Below, piece by piece: positions 48,556-57,914 of a DNA stretch of 64,000 nt. Position 1 is the first letter of the stretch; the number at the start of each line of letters is the position of its first letter. A model generated the notes under the pieces. That model was not told the DNA's origin. It was given only the letters and a program-made list of their open reading frames with translations, and did not search any database. Made by a program: the position numbers and the translations under genes. This stretch comes from Pseudomonas sp. S09G 359 (GTDB lineage Bacteria > Pseudomonadota > Gammaproteobacteria > Pseudomonadales > Pseudomonadaceae): assembly GCF_002843605.1 (NCBI RefSeq), contig NZ_CP025263.1:3191501-3255500 (forward strand), given 5' to 3'.

Positions 48556-49716
48556 TCACAGATCAAATAGATGCCAAAACCGCCTTTCGTTGCTTTCGAT
48601 ATGCCTGGCGCAAAGCCAGACAATAGAGAATCCAACCCCGACGCCCAGGAAACCCACAAATGCCTCGGCCCAATTGTAGGGAGGGTCGTTGAACCCCACC
48701 ACGGCTACCAACACTGCAATCACAGATAGTACAGAAACAATGTAGGAAGCAATCAAGGGATTCATTAATGCCGGAAATCTTTGCGTGGGAAGGTATAGCA
48801 CCGCAAATGCTAACCACGGAAGGACAATCAACGATTCGAGGTTGTTGGCAACGATGAAGGCTTCTGTTTCTGGGATCGCCAAAGGCGCCAGCATCAAAAT
48901 CAGAGCACCCAAGGTGTAGAAAGGGGCTCGCTTCGATCTAAAAGAGGTCAACATCGACCAACCCGACACCATCACCCCAAGCATTAAGGCGGCAACCCAC
49001 AGTAAGCGGGTCAGTCCCTCAAATCCGCCCGCCAGTAGGGAGACCCCGCAAATGGCAGTTAGGAGATGGCCAGCGGTTCCCAAGACGCATGCCAGTACTC
49101 GATTTTTGCGCACTGGATCCTTCAAGGTGGTTAGCGATCGGAGCTCAAGTTTGATCTGCGAACCGGGCTTGTGCTGAACGCTTTCGATTTTGAAGTTAGT
49201 TTCTGAGTCGGTGTGCTTAGCGGCTTCAATGATAGCGTTAACGCCATCCAGTCCTTTGGCCAGGCAGGGTCGAGCATATTTTGCACCGAGGCCGATCGCT
49301 GTTGAGTTCGTCGTTACGTCATCAACGCTCGGCTGAATGCCAATGACAGAGGTCACATGCCAACAGTGGGTTTCAGTGAGAACAAACAGCCAAGAATCCT
49401 CTGCCACAAGCACTTGAGATATTTGTGCTTGCCGTATGAGGTCGTTGCGTAGAGGGGCGGAAGGTCTGGGGTAATAACCGGGTTTCAGATTCTGGTCAAA
49501 CAGCCAATCTCTGAGACTGTTTCCTGCGGCCCCGTTGCCGGCGGCTCCCACGGCTATAATTGGCGCCCCCTCAAACATGACTACTTTGCCTGGCGTAAAC
49601 AGCTTGCTCTTTATCTCCCAACCGCGGGCGTTCGACATTGCAGTCAAGGCAGCAGTGTCGAAACTTACAAGCGTATCTGCGCAGAGAATCTTCTTATCCC
49701 AGGTAATGGTTGTCAA
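48556..49716 (-). CDS. Proteasome-beta-like Ntn hydrolase domain fused to six membrane helices
   Basis: 386 aa. TTG 49716 is chosen over ATG 49734: AAAAGGTG lies six bases before it, and removal of Met1 then exposes Thr2, the expected nucleophile (TTITWDKKILCADTLVS). Residues 1-180 resemble the HslV/proteasome-beta fold: Asp14, Lys36/Lys38 in EIKSKLF, a Gly-rich block (IIAVGAAGNGAAGNSLRDWL) and the late AIGLGAKYARPCLAKGLDGV with following helix. A linker leads to six predicted helices (206-230, 235-256, 265-282, 294-310, 321-342, 350-372) and a short charged tail. Short soluble proteasome-like proteins occur in phages; I know no such membrane fusion. No HslU or ATPase gene is adjacent. Activity is unproved. 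Confidence 0.72.
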   Translation of the reverse strand: MTTITWDKKILCADTLVSFDTAALTAMSNARGWEIKSKLFTPGKVVMFEGAPIIAVGAAGNGAAGNSLRDWLFDQNLKPGYYPRPSAPLRNDLIRQAQISQVLVAEDSWLFVLTETHCWHVTSVIGIQPSVDDVTTNSTAIGLGAKYARPCLAKGLDGVNAIIEAAKHTDSETNFKIESVQHKPGSQIKLELRSLTTLKDPVRKNRVLACVLGTAGHLLTAICGVSLLAGGFEGLTRLLWVAALMLGVMVSGWSMLTSFRSKRAPFYTLGALILMLAPLAIPETEAFIVANNLESLIVLPWLAFAVLYLPTQRFPALMNPLIASYIVSVLSVIAVLVAVVGFNDPPYNWAEAFVGFLGVGVGFSIVWLCARHIESNERRFWHLFDL

Positions 49717-49830
49717 AAAGCACCTTTTGAACATGAGTGGTGGAACGACTCAGTGAGGGCATCACCTAGTCGTTGCGAATTAGGATTTGCCGATATGTTT
49801 AAAGTGTACTTTCATCACTGAGCCGCCACC

Positions 49831-50123
49831 ATGCAATTGATCCCCGCCACCCTCTTCCATGATGCTGCACCGGTCAAAGCGCCTACCGCGGAGCTTCCAT
49901 TTGACGAAAAGTTGATGATGCTATCGCGGTTATCAAGCAGCAGATCTTGGACGGGAGGCGTTGCGTGATCGCCTGCAGTTTCGGCAAGGACAGTTCGGTC
50001 ACTGTGGCGCTCGCGCTGAGGGCAATGGACGAACTGCAGAGAGAGGGTATTCAGGTTCCTGAGCTTCACGTTCTCACCAGTGATACTCGGATCACTACAG
50101 TCTGCAGCTCCATGAGTCCATAA
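49831..50123 (+). pseudogene. DndC/PAPS-reductase-like ATP-pyrophosphatase, truncated and frameshifted
   Basis: From ATG 49831 the frame reads MQLIPATLFHDAAPVKAPTA and ELPFDEK; after one frameshift near 49908 it continues VDDAIAVIKQQILDGRRCVI and ACSFGKDSSVTVALALRAMD, then GIQVPELHVLTSDTRI, to a stop at 50121-50123. SFGKDSS is the PP-loop of the ATP-pyrophosphatase/PAPS reductase family; the surrounding pattern and the ILDGRR and SDTRI segments resemble DndC-type proteins of DNA phosphorothioation and phage/element relatives. Only the first quarter remains. It is divergent from the Ntn-hydrolase fusion. Confidence 0.7.
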
Positions 50124-50239
50124 GCATGTCTTATGCACCTTTTGTTGTTGTTTTTGGTGTTTTCAGCGCGCACGGCTCCCCCAAGGCGCATCCGGCGCGC
50201 GCTGCGCAATATGGACAGTGTTTGGAAGCTGAGGCGGGG

Positions 50240-51877
50240 TCAGCCGGCGGAAGCCAAGCGGGTGATCGCCTCTTGGCTACCGGCCAGTTGGCGTAGGATG
50301 AACTTCTGGATTTTTCCAGTTGCCGTTTTGGGCACTTCCCCAAATATCACCCGGCTAGGGCACTTGTAGCGCGCCAGTCGTGCCTGGCAATAAGCGATCA
50401 GTTCCGCTTCGCTCGGCACCGGTGCCTGGCTTTTCAACTCGATGAAGGCGCAGGGTACTTCGCCCCATTTGTTATCCGGCTGCGCCACTACGGCGGCGTG
50501 CAGCACCGATGCGTGGCCGTGGAGGATGTCTTCGATTTCCACTGAAGAAATATTTTCGCCCCCAGAGATAATCACGTCTTTGCAGCGGTCGGTGATCTGC
50601 AGGTAGCCGTCGGGATGTACCACGGCGACATCTCCCGTGTGAAACCACCCGCCTTCAAAAGCTTTTTGCGTAGCTGAGGGGTTTTTCAGGTAGCCCATCA
50701 TCACGGTGTTGCCACGCAGCAACAGCTCACCGGTGGTCTGGCCATCGTGGGGGACAGGTTCAAGGGTTTCGCCGTCGGCCACCATCAAACCCTCGAATGC
50801 CGCCGCCCGAGCGCCTTGCCTGACGCGCAGCCGGGCTTTGTCGGTCGCGTCGAGTTGGTCCCAACCGTCTTGCCAGACGCAACTGATGGGCGTGCCCGCC
50901 ACTTCCGTGATGCCGTACACGTGATCCACCTGGAAACCCATGGCCACTACCGCGTCCAGCACGGAGGCCGGAGGCGGCGAGCCGGCGGTCAACACCCGAA
51001 CCGGGTGCGGTAATGGCGGCGGCGCTGGCGTATTGGCAATCATCGCCATCACCGTTGGTGCCGCGCAGAAATGGTCGGCGTGGTGCTCGGCGATGGCGTC
51101 CAGCACCGCCTCGGCGGTGACTTTGCGCAGGCAAATATGAGTGCCTGCCGCAGCGGTAATCGCCCAGGTGAAGCACCAGCCGTTGGCATGGAACATCGGC
51201 AGCGTCCACAAATACCGTGGTGTTTGCGGCAGCGGCCAGTTGGTCATTTGCAGCAGGCTCATCAGGTACGTGCCACGGTGGCTGACCACCACGCCTTTGG
51301 GATCGCCGGTGGTGCCTGAGGTGTAGTTTAGCGCGATGGGCTGCCACTCGGTTGCGGGCCTTACGCCTTCAAACTGCGGGTCGCCTTGCGTGAGCAGGCT
51401 TTCATAGTCCGGTGCCTGCGCGCCTGTCCAGGGGGTGGCCAGGTGATCGCGAATCATCACGATGGCCGGCGGCCGCTCAAGCTTGGACAGTGCCGCGCCT
51501 GCCACGGCCATGAACTCGCAATCGACCAATAACAACCTGCACTCGCTGTGCTGCAAGATGAACGCAATGCCGTCAGCGTCCAAGCGATGGTTGATGGTAT
51601 TGAGAATGGCACCGCTCAGCGGAATGCCGAAGTGGGCCTCGATCATTGCCGGGGTATTCGGCGAGAGGATTGACACTGTCTCACCCGGTTGTACGCCCCG
51701 GCTGACTAGCGCTGAAGCGAGGCGATAACAGCGTTCTCGCGTGTGTGCCCACGTGCGCCGCACGTCGCCGTGAATGATCGCAATACGTTCCGGATGAACC
51801 AGCGCAGCACGGTCCAGGAACCCCACGGGGGTCAAGGGCACATGGTTGGCCGGGTTGTGCTCAAGTCCACTGATCAT
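50240..51877 (-). CDS. Acyl-CoA synthetase (AMP-forming)
   Basis: 545 aa, full length. ANL superfamily blocks: P-loop LNYTSGTTGDPKGVVVSHRG, VYGITEVAG, GWFHTGDVAVVHPDGY and ITDRCKDVIISGGENIS, with the catalytic Lys in KTATGKIQKFILRQL. It activates a carboxylic acid to its CoA ester; the close subgroup covers medium-chain and propionate-like acids, so the substrate is not fixed. ATG 51877 overlaps the nitroreductase stop (ATGA). AAGGAG precedes it. Last gene of the unit transporter-nitroreductase-ligase. Confidence 0.92.
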   Translation of the reverse strand: MISGLEHNPANHVPLTPVGFLDRAALVHPERIAIIHGDVRRTWAHTRERCYRLASALVSRGVQPGETVSILSPNTPAMIEAHFGIPLSGAILNTINHRLDADGIAFILQHSECRLLLVDCEFMAVAGAALSKLERPPAIVMIRDHLATPWTGAQAPDYESLLTQGDPQFEGVRPATEWQPIALNYTSGTTGDPKGVVVSHRGTYLMSLLQMTNWPLPQTPRYLWTLPMFHANGWCFTWAITAAAGTHICLRKVTAEAVLDAIAEHHADHFCAAPTVMAMIANTPAPPPLPHPVRVLTAGSPPPASVLDAVVAMGFQVDHVYGITEVAGTPISCVWQDGWDQLDATDKARLRVRQGARAAAFEGLMVADGETLEPVPHDGQTTGELLLRGNTVMMGYLKNPSATQKAFEGGWFHTGDVAVVHPDGYLQITDRCKDVIISGGENISSVEIEDILHGHASVLHAAVVAQPDNKWGEVPCAFIELKSQAPVPSEAELIAYCQARLARYKCPSRVIFGEVPKTATGKIQKFILRQLAGSQEAITRLASAG

Positions 51878-52614
51878 GGGCAGGTCTCCTTATTATTATT
51901 GTGAAAAACAGCGAAAGCGCTGACCGGTTCCCGTGCGGTGACCAGCGTGTTTTCAATCGCCTGGGGGTCGGCATAGCCCAGGCTCATGCCACACACCAGC
52001 ATCTGGTCGGCGGGAATGTTCAGCGTCTGCGCGATAACCGGGTGGTACTTGAGAAACGCCGCCTGCGGGCAGGTGTGCAAACCGCGCCCGAGCGCGGCCA
52101 GCATGACGCTTTGCAAAAACATGCCATAGTCCAGCAAGCTGCCTTGCTCCAATACCTTGTCGACGGTAAACAGCAGGCCAACCGGGGCATCGAAGAAACG
52201 GTAGTTGCGCCCGTGCTGTTGGTGCATACGCTGCTTTTCGTGCTTGGCAATCCCCAGCAACCCGTAGAGGTCCCAACCCACCTTGCGTCGGCGATCCAGA
52301 TAAGGCGTGGTCCATTCGCGCGGGTAGTATTCGTAGGGGTCCTGCATGTCGCGACTGAGTTGCGGGTCGTTATCGACAGCGGCGATGGCCTGCGACAGCT
52401 GCTCCTTGGCGTCACCGGTCACCACGTGCACCCGCCACGGTTGCATATTCACGCCTGAGGCACTGAAGCGTGCGATATCCAGAATGGCCTCGATTTCCTC
52501 ATGGGCCACGGCCGTCGGAAGAAACGCCCTGACACTGCGACGTGAGCTGATAGTCCAGTCAACAGTGCGCTGCAGTTGCAGCGCAGACAGCGGCGGTGGT
52601 GACAAGCGGTCCAA
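51874..52614 (-). CDS. Nitroreductase-family FMN oxidoreductase
   Basis: 246 aa. The start is TTG 52614, strongly supported by AAAGGAGG at eight bases. FMN-binding marks: ISSRRSVRAFLPTAV near residue 22, ASGVNMQPWRVHVVTG near 52, and the late GMSLGYADPQAIENTLVTAR. Such proteins reduce nitro groups, quinones or enones with NAD(P)H. Its stop overlaps the ligase start by 4 bp. With an AAHS transporter and a CoA ligase it may form a small uptake and activation route for an aromatic or unsaturated acid. Confidence 0.9.
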   Translation of the reverse strand: MDRLSPPPLSALQLQRTVDWTISSRRSVRAFLPTAVAHEEIEAILDIARFSASGVNMQPWRVHVVTGDAKEQLSQAIAAVDNDPQLSRDMQDPYEYYPREWTTPYLDRRRKVGWDLYGLLGIAKHEKQRMHQQHGRNYRFFDAPVGLLFTVDKVLEQGSLLDYGMFLQSVMLAALGRGLHTCPQAAFLKYHPVIAQTLNIPADQMLVCGMSLGYADPQAIENTLVTAREPVSAFAVFHNNNKETCP

Positions 52615-52651
52615 GGTGTACCTCCTTTACATGGCTCAGTTCGGACGGGGT

Positions 52652-53998
52652 TCAGCGCGTGAGTGCCGTTAACTTGCTGACCCTTTGTGAGTCGGCCCGT
52701 GACTGATTGACAAAGGTAACCGCCAGCGCGCCAAGCAGACCCGCCAACGCGATCACCATGAAATTTTGCTCAAGGGGCAGGGCCAGTGACACCAGCCAGC
52801 CGATCAGCACCGGGGCGATGATTGCGCCGACTCGGCCAACCCCCGATGCGAACCCTACGCCTGTTGAACGGATTGGAGTTGGGTAGAAATCCCCGGCATA
52901 GGCGTAGGCAATCAACTGCGTACCCAGCGTCGAGGCGCCGACAATGAACACCACCACAAACAGCAATTCGGTGGAGCGAGTAAAGGCCATCGCAGTGAGC
53001 GCCAGTGCACCGACGACATAAAACGCAATCAGCACATGCTTGATATTGAGCTTGTCGCTCAGCCAACCGCCGCCGATCGCACCCACAATCGCCCCAACGT
53101 TGAACACAATGACGAAGTTCAATGCCGAGCCAAGACTGTGGCCGGACATCGCCATCAATTTGGTCAGCCAGGAGTTGAGCGCGTAGACCATGAAGAGTCC
53201 GGTCATGAACGCCGCCCATATCATCAGGGTACTGAAACCGCGCCCTTCGCTGAACAGGCCTTTGATCGGGCTATCGAGGGCGGCCTTGGCCTCTGCCGGA
53301 TGACCGGCCAGCAGCGTCTCATCGCTCAGCTCAAGCGTGGGGTTGATTCGCAGCACAATACCGCGCAGCTCAGCCTGGCGGCCTTGTTTGAGCAGGTACG
53401 CCATGGACTCCGGCATCATCTTCAAAATCAGCGGAATCAGCAGTACCGGCAGCCCTGCCACAAAGAACACCGACTGCCAGCCATGGCTCTCGATCAGGTG
53501 CTTACCGGTGAATGCAACCAGAATGCCGCCCACTGAGTATCCGGCAAACACCAGGGTGACAAGGCGCGTGCGCAGCCTGGCCGGCGAAAACTCGCCCATC
53601 TGTGCGGTGACAATCGGTAGTACGCCGCCAATGCCGAGGCCGGCAATGAAGCGCGAAACACTGAAGCTGAAGGGGTCGCTGGTCAGCCCCGCTGCAGCGG
53701 TAAACAGGCTAAACAGCGCGACGCAGATGGCGATCATCTTCGGTCGGCCGATGCGGTCTGCCAAGGTGCCCAGGAAGATTGCGCCGAGCATCGTACCCAG
53801 CAGCGCCGAACCGGCCATGACCCCTGCACTGGTTGCGTCAATGCCCATGTCCTGCATGATGGCGGGCAATGCGGCACCGACCACGGCGAGGTCATACCCA
53901 TCGATTATCAGGATCAGCACACACCAGAACAGAATAAGCCGGTGGAACCCGTTGAATGTTGATTCGCCTGCGAGCGTATAGACGTTCACTGGTGGCAT
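52652..53998 (-). CDS. AAHS-type MFS transporter (aromatic acid)
   Basis: 448 aa, 12 helices. Helix 1 has ILIIDGYDLAVVGAALPAIM (acidic DGYD motif of AAHS permeases) and loop 2-3 GTLADRIGRPKMIA. The end of the protein is normal. AAGGAG precedes the ATG. It begins 38 bp before the nitroreductase gene in the same direction, so all three share a transcript. A second AAHS gene in the window besides galT. Substrate unknown. Confidence 0.9.
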   Translation of the reverse strand: MPPVNVYTLAGESTFNGFHRLILFWCVLILIIDGYDLAVVGAALPAIMQDMGIDATSAGVMAGSALLGTMLGAIFLGTLADRIGRPKMIAICVALFSLFTAAAGLTSDPFSFSVSRFIAGLGIGGVLPIVTAQMGEFSPARLRTRLVTLVFAGYSVGGILVAFTGKHLIESHGWQSVFFVAGLPVLLIPLILKMMPESMAYLLKQGRQAELRGIVLRINPTLELSDETLLAGHPAEAKAALDSPIKGLFSEGRGFSTLMIWAAFMTGLFMVYALNSWLTKLMAMSGHSLGSALNFVIVFNVGAIVGAIGGGWLSDKLNIKHVLIAFYVVGALALTAMAFTRSTELLFVVVFIVGASTLGTQLIAYAYAGDFYPTPIRSTGVGFASGVGRVGAIIAPVLIGWLVSLALPLEQNFMVIALAGLLGALAVTFVNQSRADSQRVSKLTALTR

Positions 53999-54151
53999 GG
54001 CGTGTCTCCTTCAATTTTATTGTTGTTGGTGAAGTCCACTTCGCCACATTCTAGGAAGGCGTCCGCGTGTCGCCCATGCCTGGGCGCATCAATGTGCGTG
54101 AGCTGTTTGGGCATTCAAGGGGTGATAAAGGGGGGGAATGTGAAAGGGGGG

Positions 54152-55168
54152 CTATTCGTCGAGCTGACCGCGTCGATACGCCCCGGGGCTCACACCGGTC
54201 CACTTCTTGAACGCGCGGTGAAAAGCGCTGGTTTCCTGGAAACCGGTGGCGGTCGCGACCTGTGTGACCGTCATTTCGCCACGGGAGAGCAGGTCAATCG
54301 CCATGTCGCGGCGCAGGTCGTCCTTGAGGTTTTGGTAATGCGTGCCTTCGGCTTGTAAGCGGCGCTGCAATGTGGAGTTGGACATATGCAGCACCCCGGC
54401 GAGGTCATCGCGTTCGGGCCAGCACTCCGGGGCCAAACCCCGGAGGTAACGTCGTATCTGTGCGCTGAGACTGTCGTCGTTGCGGTATCTGACCAGCAGG
54501 CTGGCAGGCGTTTCCTTGAGAAACGGGCCCAAGGTGGCGCCCGACTGGCTGATTTTCATATCCAGGCATTTTTTGTCGAAGCTGATCCAGGTTGTAGAGG
54601 CGTCGTAGTCGATGTCTTCGCAGAAGCGCATGCGGTAATCGCTTTGATCCGCGGGCTTGGGCGCGCGAAAGCTCAATTTGTGCACGGGAATACGCTGGTT
54701 GACCAGCCAGCAGGAAAGCCCATGTACGAGGATAAACCAGGTGCCGTAGGCAAATAGGCGGCGTAGTACGCCCTTGTCATGCAAAACGATAAACGCCTTC
54801 TCGTCCTTGACCACGAGTTCGCCATGCACGTCATCCAGGACCAGCCTCAGAAACGCCAGCATTCTGTGCAAAGCATGGCCTAGAGTGGTGCAGTCGAGCA
54901 GCGCCTGGCACATCAGCTTGAAGCTGCCGCGGCGCATGGGATGACTGTCGATGCCGAAGAATTCGTCGTCCAGCAGGTCGGCCAACTCCACCCACAGACG
55001 GGCGAAGGCGGTCGCCGACACCCGGGCTTTTGGCGCGTCGAGCAACAGGGGGTCTATCTCTGCGTTGGCCAGGGCCACGGACAGGTCAAGACACCTGTGT
55101 CGGGCGCTATGCAACGCTTCATGCACCAGGGCAATGGAGGTGGTGCCTTTGTCCTGTGGGGGTGTCAT
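54152..55168 (-). CDS. AraC-family regulator with arabinose-binding-like N-domain
   Basis: 338 aa. ATG 55168 (MTPPQDKGTTSIALVHEALH) follows AGGAG; a start 16 codons upstream has no site. The N-terminal domain (about 20-200) is of the AraC Arabinose_bd type typical of Pseudomonas OruR/ArgR-like and fatty-acid regulators. The double HTH is at 235-335 (LAGVLHMSNSTLQRRLQAEG and VTQVATATGFQETSAFHRAF). It precedes the transporter-nitroreductase-ligase unit by about 150 bp in the same direction and probably controls it. Confidence 0.87.
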   Translation of the reverse strand: MTPPQDKGTTSIALVHEALHSARHRCLDLSVALANAEIDPLLLDAPKARVSATAFARLWVELADLLDDEFFGIDSHPMRRGSFKLMCQALLDCTTLGHALHRMLAFLRLVLDDVHGELVVKDEKAFIVLHDKGVLRRLFAYGTWFILVHGLSCWLVNQRIPVHKLSFRAPKPADQSDYRMRFCEDIDYDASTTWISFDKKCLDMKISQSGATLGPFLKETPASLLVRYRNDDSLSAQIRRYLRGLAPECWPERDDLAGVLHMSNSTLQRRLQAEGTHYQNLKDDLRRDMAIDLLSRGEMTVTQVATATGFQETSAFHRAFKKWTGVSPGAYRRGQLDE

Positions 55169-55247
55169 GAAGGCTCCTCGGGCTGTAATCGGCCCTAATG
55201 TAGGGCTAATGCACACTGATCGCCAGTCGGAAAGTCCATTGCCTGCG

Positions 55248-57086
55248 TCAGAGATCGTAGCTAAAGCCAGCCATTATCGAGCGATCATCCTGCTGGTTGC
55301 CGAAGGTACCCATCGCATTCAAGTTCAAGCCCCATCCTGATGGCAGATGGATATCGACTTGCGCGCTCAGCCGCCCGAACGGTCTTTCGTTCGCCCCGTT
55401 GACAGGTGTTTTGATGTTGAAATTAGGCGCGTTGCGCTGATAGCTTTCAAGGGTTCGATGACTGTCGGTAAGGGCCTGCTCTGCGGTAAGGCGCAGCAGT
55501 GACTCAACGGATACCCCGTGGCTGTTGACGCGCTTGCCGATCTGCCCCCCAAGGCTGGCGTTCAGCTGTTCGTATTGCTGGCCGCGCACGCCCATGCGCA
55601 GCAGCGAATCGCCTTGCTCAGTGTAGCCACTGATCCTGCTACGCCAGTAATCCAAGCCGACCACCGGGGCCAACTCAACGGACTCAAAGCGAAACCATTG
55701 TCCGGCACGTACTGCGGCACTCAGCACATTGGCATCGGGTGAGGCAGCCAAGTTGTCGAACACGCCTGCCCGTGAGATATCGAACTGGCCGGCGCCATAG
55801 GCCAACCCCATGTTGATAAATGTCCCTTGTGCGGCAAAGCTCGCCATGACCGCGGCTTGGCCCATCTGCAATGCGGTGTTGCTGCCACCTTTGCTTGCTT
55901 GCCTCGATTCAATATCTGAGTAGTTAAGAGCCGCGCCGAGCGTCCATTCACTTGAGAGTCGGTAGTCGACTCCGATACTGATGGCGTTGTTCTTGAAGGT
56001 GTCTTTTCCAGGGTCGAGCCCAGGCCCGGGCATCTGCGAATGGTCGGCCCCATTAGCGACGCCACCGTTGATAAAAACTGTCCAGGGTGAAGCCTGATTA
56101 CGCGCCTCAATATCGATACCCCGCAGGTCATATCGACTGATCAGCGGCTGAAGAAAGTGGTTGCCTGCTGAACCGACCATGGTCGATTGCACGCTGAGGG
56201 TGTTTCGAGCATTGATGATATTGGCGATATAACTCGCAATCAGCCTTTCAAAGCGATCGGTGTAATGAATGCTGTCCTTCATTAAATAGGTGTTCTGTTG
56301 CGCAAGGGACAGTGTGTCGCATTGGTTGGCCTCGCAGTTATCCAGGCTGGTGATATGAGTGAAACCATATTTCGCGGGGTCACTTACCGTGTTTTTTAGT
56401 AAATTCAGTACATCGAAATAGTAGATGTTAACGTTGGAAATATTAAGCGCCAGCAATTGCTGGTTGAAGGTCTTGGCACTAATTGAAAGCGCTTCAAGGG
56501 CCGGGTCTGCCGCGAGCGAAGGGTCTGTCAATAACGAGACGTCATCAGAACCGATCAGCACAAAGTTATGTGCGCCCAGTGCCTGAAGTGTTCGGATGCC
56601 GGTTTCTATATTGCTGACGTAGGTATCCAATGCGGCGAGGGACGCATCATCGAAAATATCGTTGGTGCCAATCCAGATGCCAATCAGGTCATTTTTGCTC
56701 AAGGATTTTTTTCCACTGACCACGTCACTGCTGAACTTTTCTATTTGGGTCAGAAAACCGGTGGGCGCCCCCACCAAGGCGTCGTCAAAACCGGTATATC
56801 CGCTCTTTGCGCCGCCGATTGCATAACCGTTGGTATCGCTGAAGGCCAGCCCGGACAGGCCCGGTAGGACCTCGGCCCATGTGCTGCCATTGGTGAATTT
56901 CCCATCCGCGCCCGGGTAGCGACCAGGCGCGTTGCCGATGGCTGCGCCAAATTCACGCACAGAAATGCCGTTGTCGGTGAGGCTGTCGCCAAAGGAATAG
57001 AAAGAATTGCCCTGGGCGGAGTAAGACGATAGCGACAATACGCCGGCGATCAGGATACTGCGGACTCGCGTGTCTGTGATGTTCAC
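55248..57086 (-). CDS. GDSL-type autotransporter esterase
   Basis: 612 aa. GTG 57086 start. Signal peptide MNITDTRVRSILIAGVLSLS ending near SAQG. The passenger opens with FYSFGDSLTDNG (block I, catalytic Ser), has IWIGTNDIFDD (block III Asn) and a late block with catalytic Asp/His in YLMKDSIHYTDRFERLIASY. From about residue 330 a beta-barrel translocator runs to the C-terminal aromatic end (MAGFSYDL). Architecture is that of EstA/ApeE-like outer-membrane esterases, involved in lipid turnover and surface properties. The passenger start is shorter than in EstA. Confidence 0.9.
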   Translation of the reverse strand: MNITDTRVRSILIAGVLSLSSYSAQGNSFYSFGDSLTDNGISVREFGAAIGNAPGRYPGADGKFTNGSTWAEVLPGLSGLAFSDTNGYAIGGAKSGYTGFDDALVGAPTGFLTQIEKFSSDVVSGKKSLSKNDLIGIWIGTNDIFDDASLAALDTYVSNIETGIRTLQALGAHNFVLIGSDDVSLLTDPSLAADPALEALSISAKTFNQQLLALNISNVNIYYFDVLNLLKNTVSDPAKYGFTHITSLDNCEANQCDTLSLAQQNTYLMKDSIHYTDRFERLIASYIANIINARNTLSVQSTMVGSAGNHFLQPLISRYDLRGIDIEARNQASPWTVFINGGVANGADHSQMPGPGLDPGKDTFKNNAISIGVDYRLSSEWTLGAALNYSDIESRQASKGGSNTALQMGQAAVMASFAAQGTFINMGLAYGAGQFDISRAGVFDNLAASPDANVLSAAVRAGQWFRFESVELAPVVGLDYWRSRISGYTEQGDSLLRMGVRGQQYEQLNASLGGQIGKRVNSHGVSVESLLRLTAEQALTDSHRTLESYQRNAPNFNIKTPVNGANERPFGRLSAQVDIHLPSGWGLNLNAMGTFGNQQDDRSIMAGFSYDL

Positions 57087-57237
57087 TGTCTCTACCTGTT
57101 TTTATTGTTTTGGCAGCGTTTCCGACAATGCGGAAAAGTGTGTTGGTTATGCAGTCACATGTTTATGTCAGCGAGGATTATGCGCAGGGCAAGGCGTGAT
57201 ACAAATGTCAGAACTCAAAAAATCACTTATGTGTTTT

Positions 57238-57846
57238 CTAAACTAAACGACTGAGAGTTGTACGTTTATGTGTTAGCAACTTGTTTATTGCCGTGGTGAG
57301 GAAATCTTGTAGGAATTCATGCTGTTGGTGCTGATCCAGCGCTAAACCCGTCAGCCAGGCGGGCGCGCACTGCAGCAAGTTGGCGATCATTTTGGCAATC
57401 GGTACTGCTTGAGGATCAACGATCTGGGCAGGTGCGCCCAAGGTCATATGAAGACCGCCTTCGTAGTCTTCACGCAGCCTGTACAAGCGCTGCTGTTGTT
57501 CTTCGGTCAAGCACCTAATGGCGCGCTCCGCGAGGCGCAAGTGCCACGGCATTTCTGCATGCAGGCGCAGGTGTACCTGGATCAACAGGTTGAGTTTTTC
57601 CGGCTTTTTTACCGCTGCGCGCCTCACGCTAGCGACGCCGGCAAGCAACTCCTCATACAGCTCTTCAATCAGGTCGAACAACAGCTCCTGCTTACTGGGG
57701 TAATGGTGATAAAGCGCACCCGGTGACAGGCCCAGGGAGGAGGCAAGTTCACGCATGCCGACCTGACTGAAACCTTTGCTGGCCAGCAGTTCCAGCACCT
57801 GAGGACGGTACTGGATGAAATGCGAACGTCGTTCAGAAACAGGCAT
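57238..57846 (-). CDS. TetR-family transcriptional regulator
   Basis: 202 aa. ATG 57846 (MPVSERRSHFIQYRPQVLEL) is the first start giving a normal TetR protein; the longer frame to the right is antisense to the symporter gene. HTH at residues 25-50 (MRELASSLGLSPGALYHHYP). The C-domain is helical, with no recognised ligand pocket. It is flanked by actP upstream (69 bp) and the esterase gene downstream (152 bp) on the same strand. Possible targets are the esterase or the acetate/thiolase genes. Confidence 0.87.
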   Translation of the reverse strand: MPVSERRSHFIQYRPQVLELLASKGFSQVGMRELASSLGLSPGALYHHYPSKQELLFDLIEELYEELLAGVASVRRAAVKKPEKLNLLIQVHLRLHAEMPWHLRLAERAIRCLTEEQQQRLYRLREDYEGGLHMTLGAPAQIVDPQAVPIAKMIANLLQCAPAWLTGLALDQHQQHEFLQDFLTTAINKLLTHKRTTLSRLV

Positions 57847-57914
57847 CGTCGGGCCTCCCGATAACGCAAAAAAAGGAGCGTGACGCGATGGCGCCACGCT
57901 CCCGGAAAGAGTTT

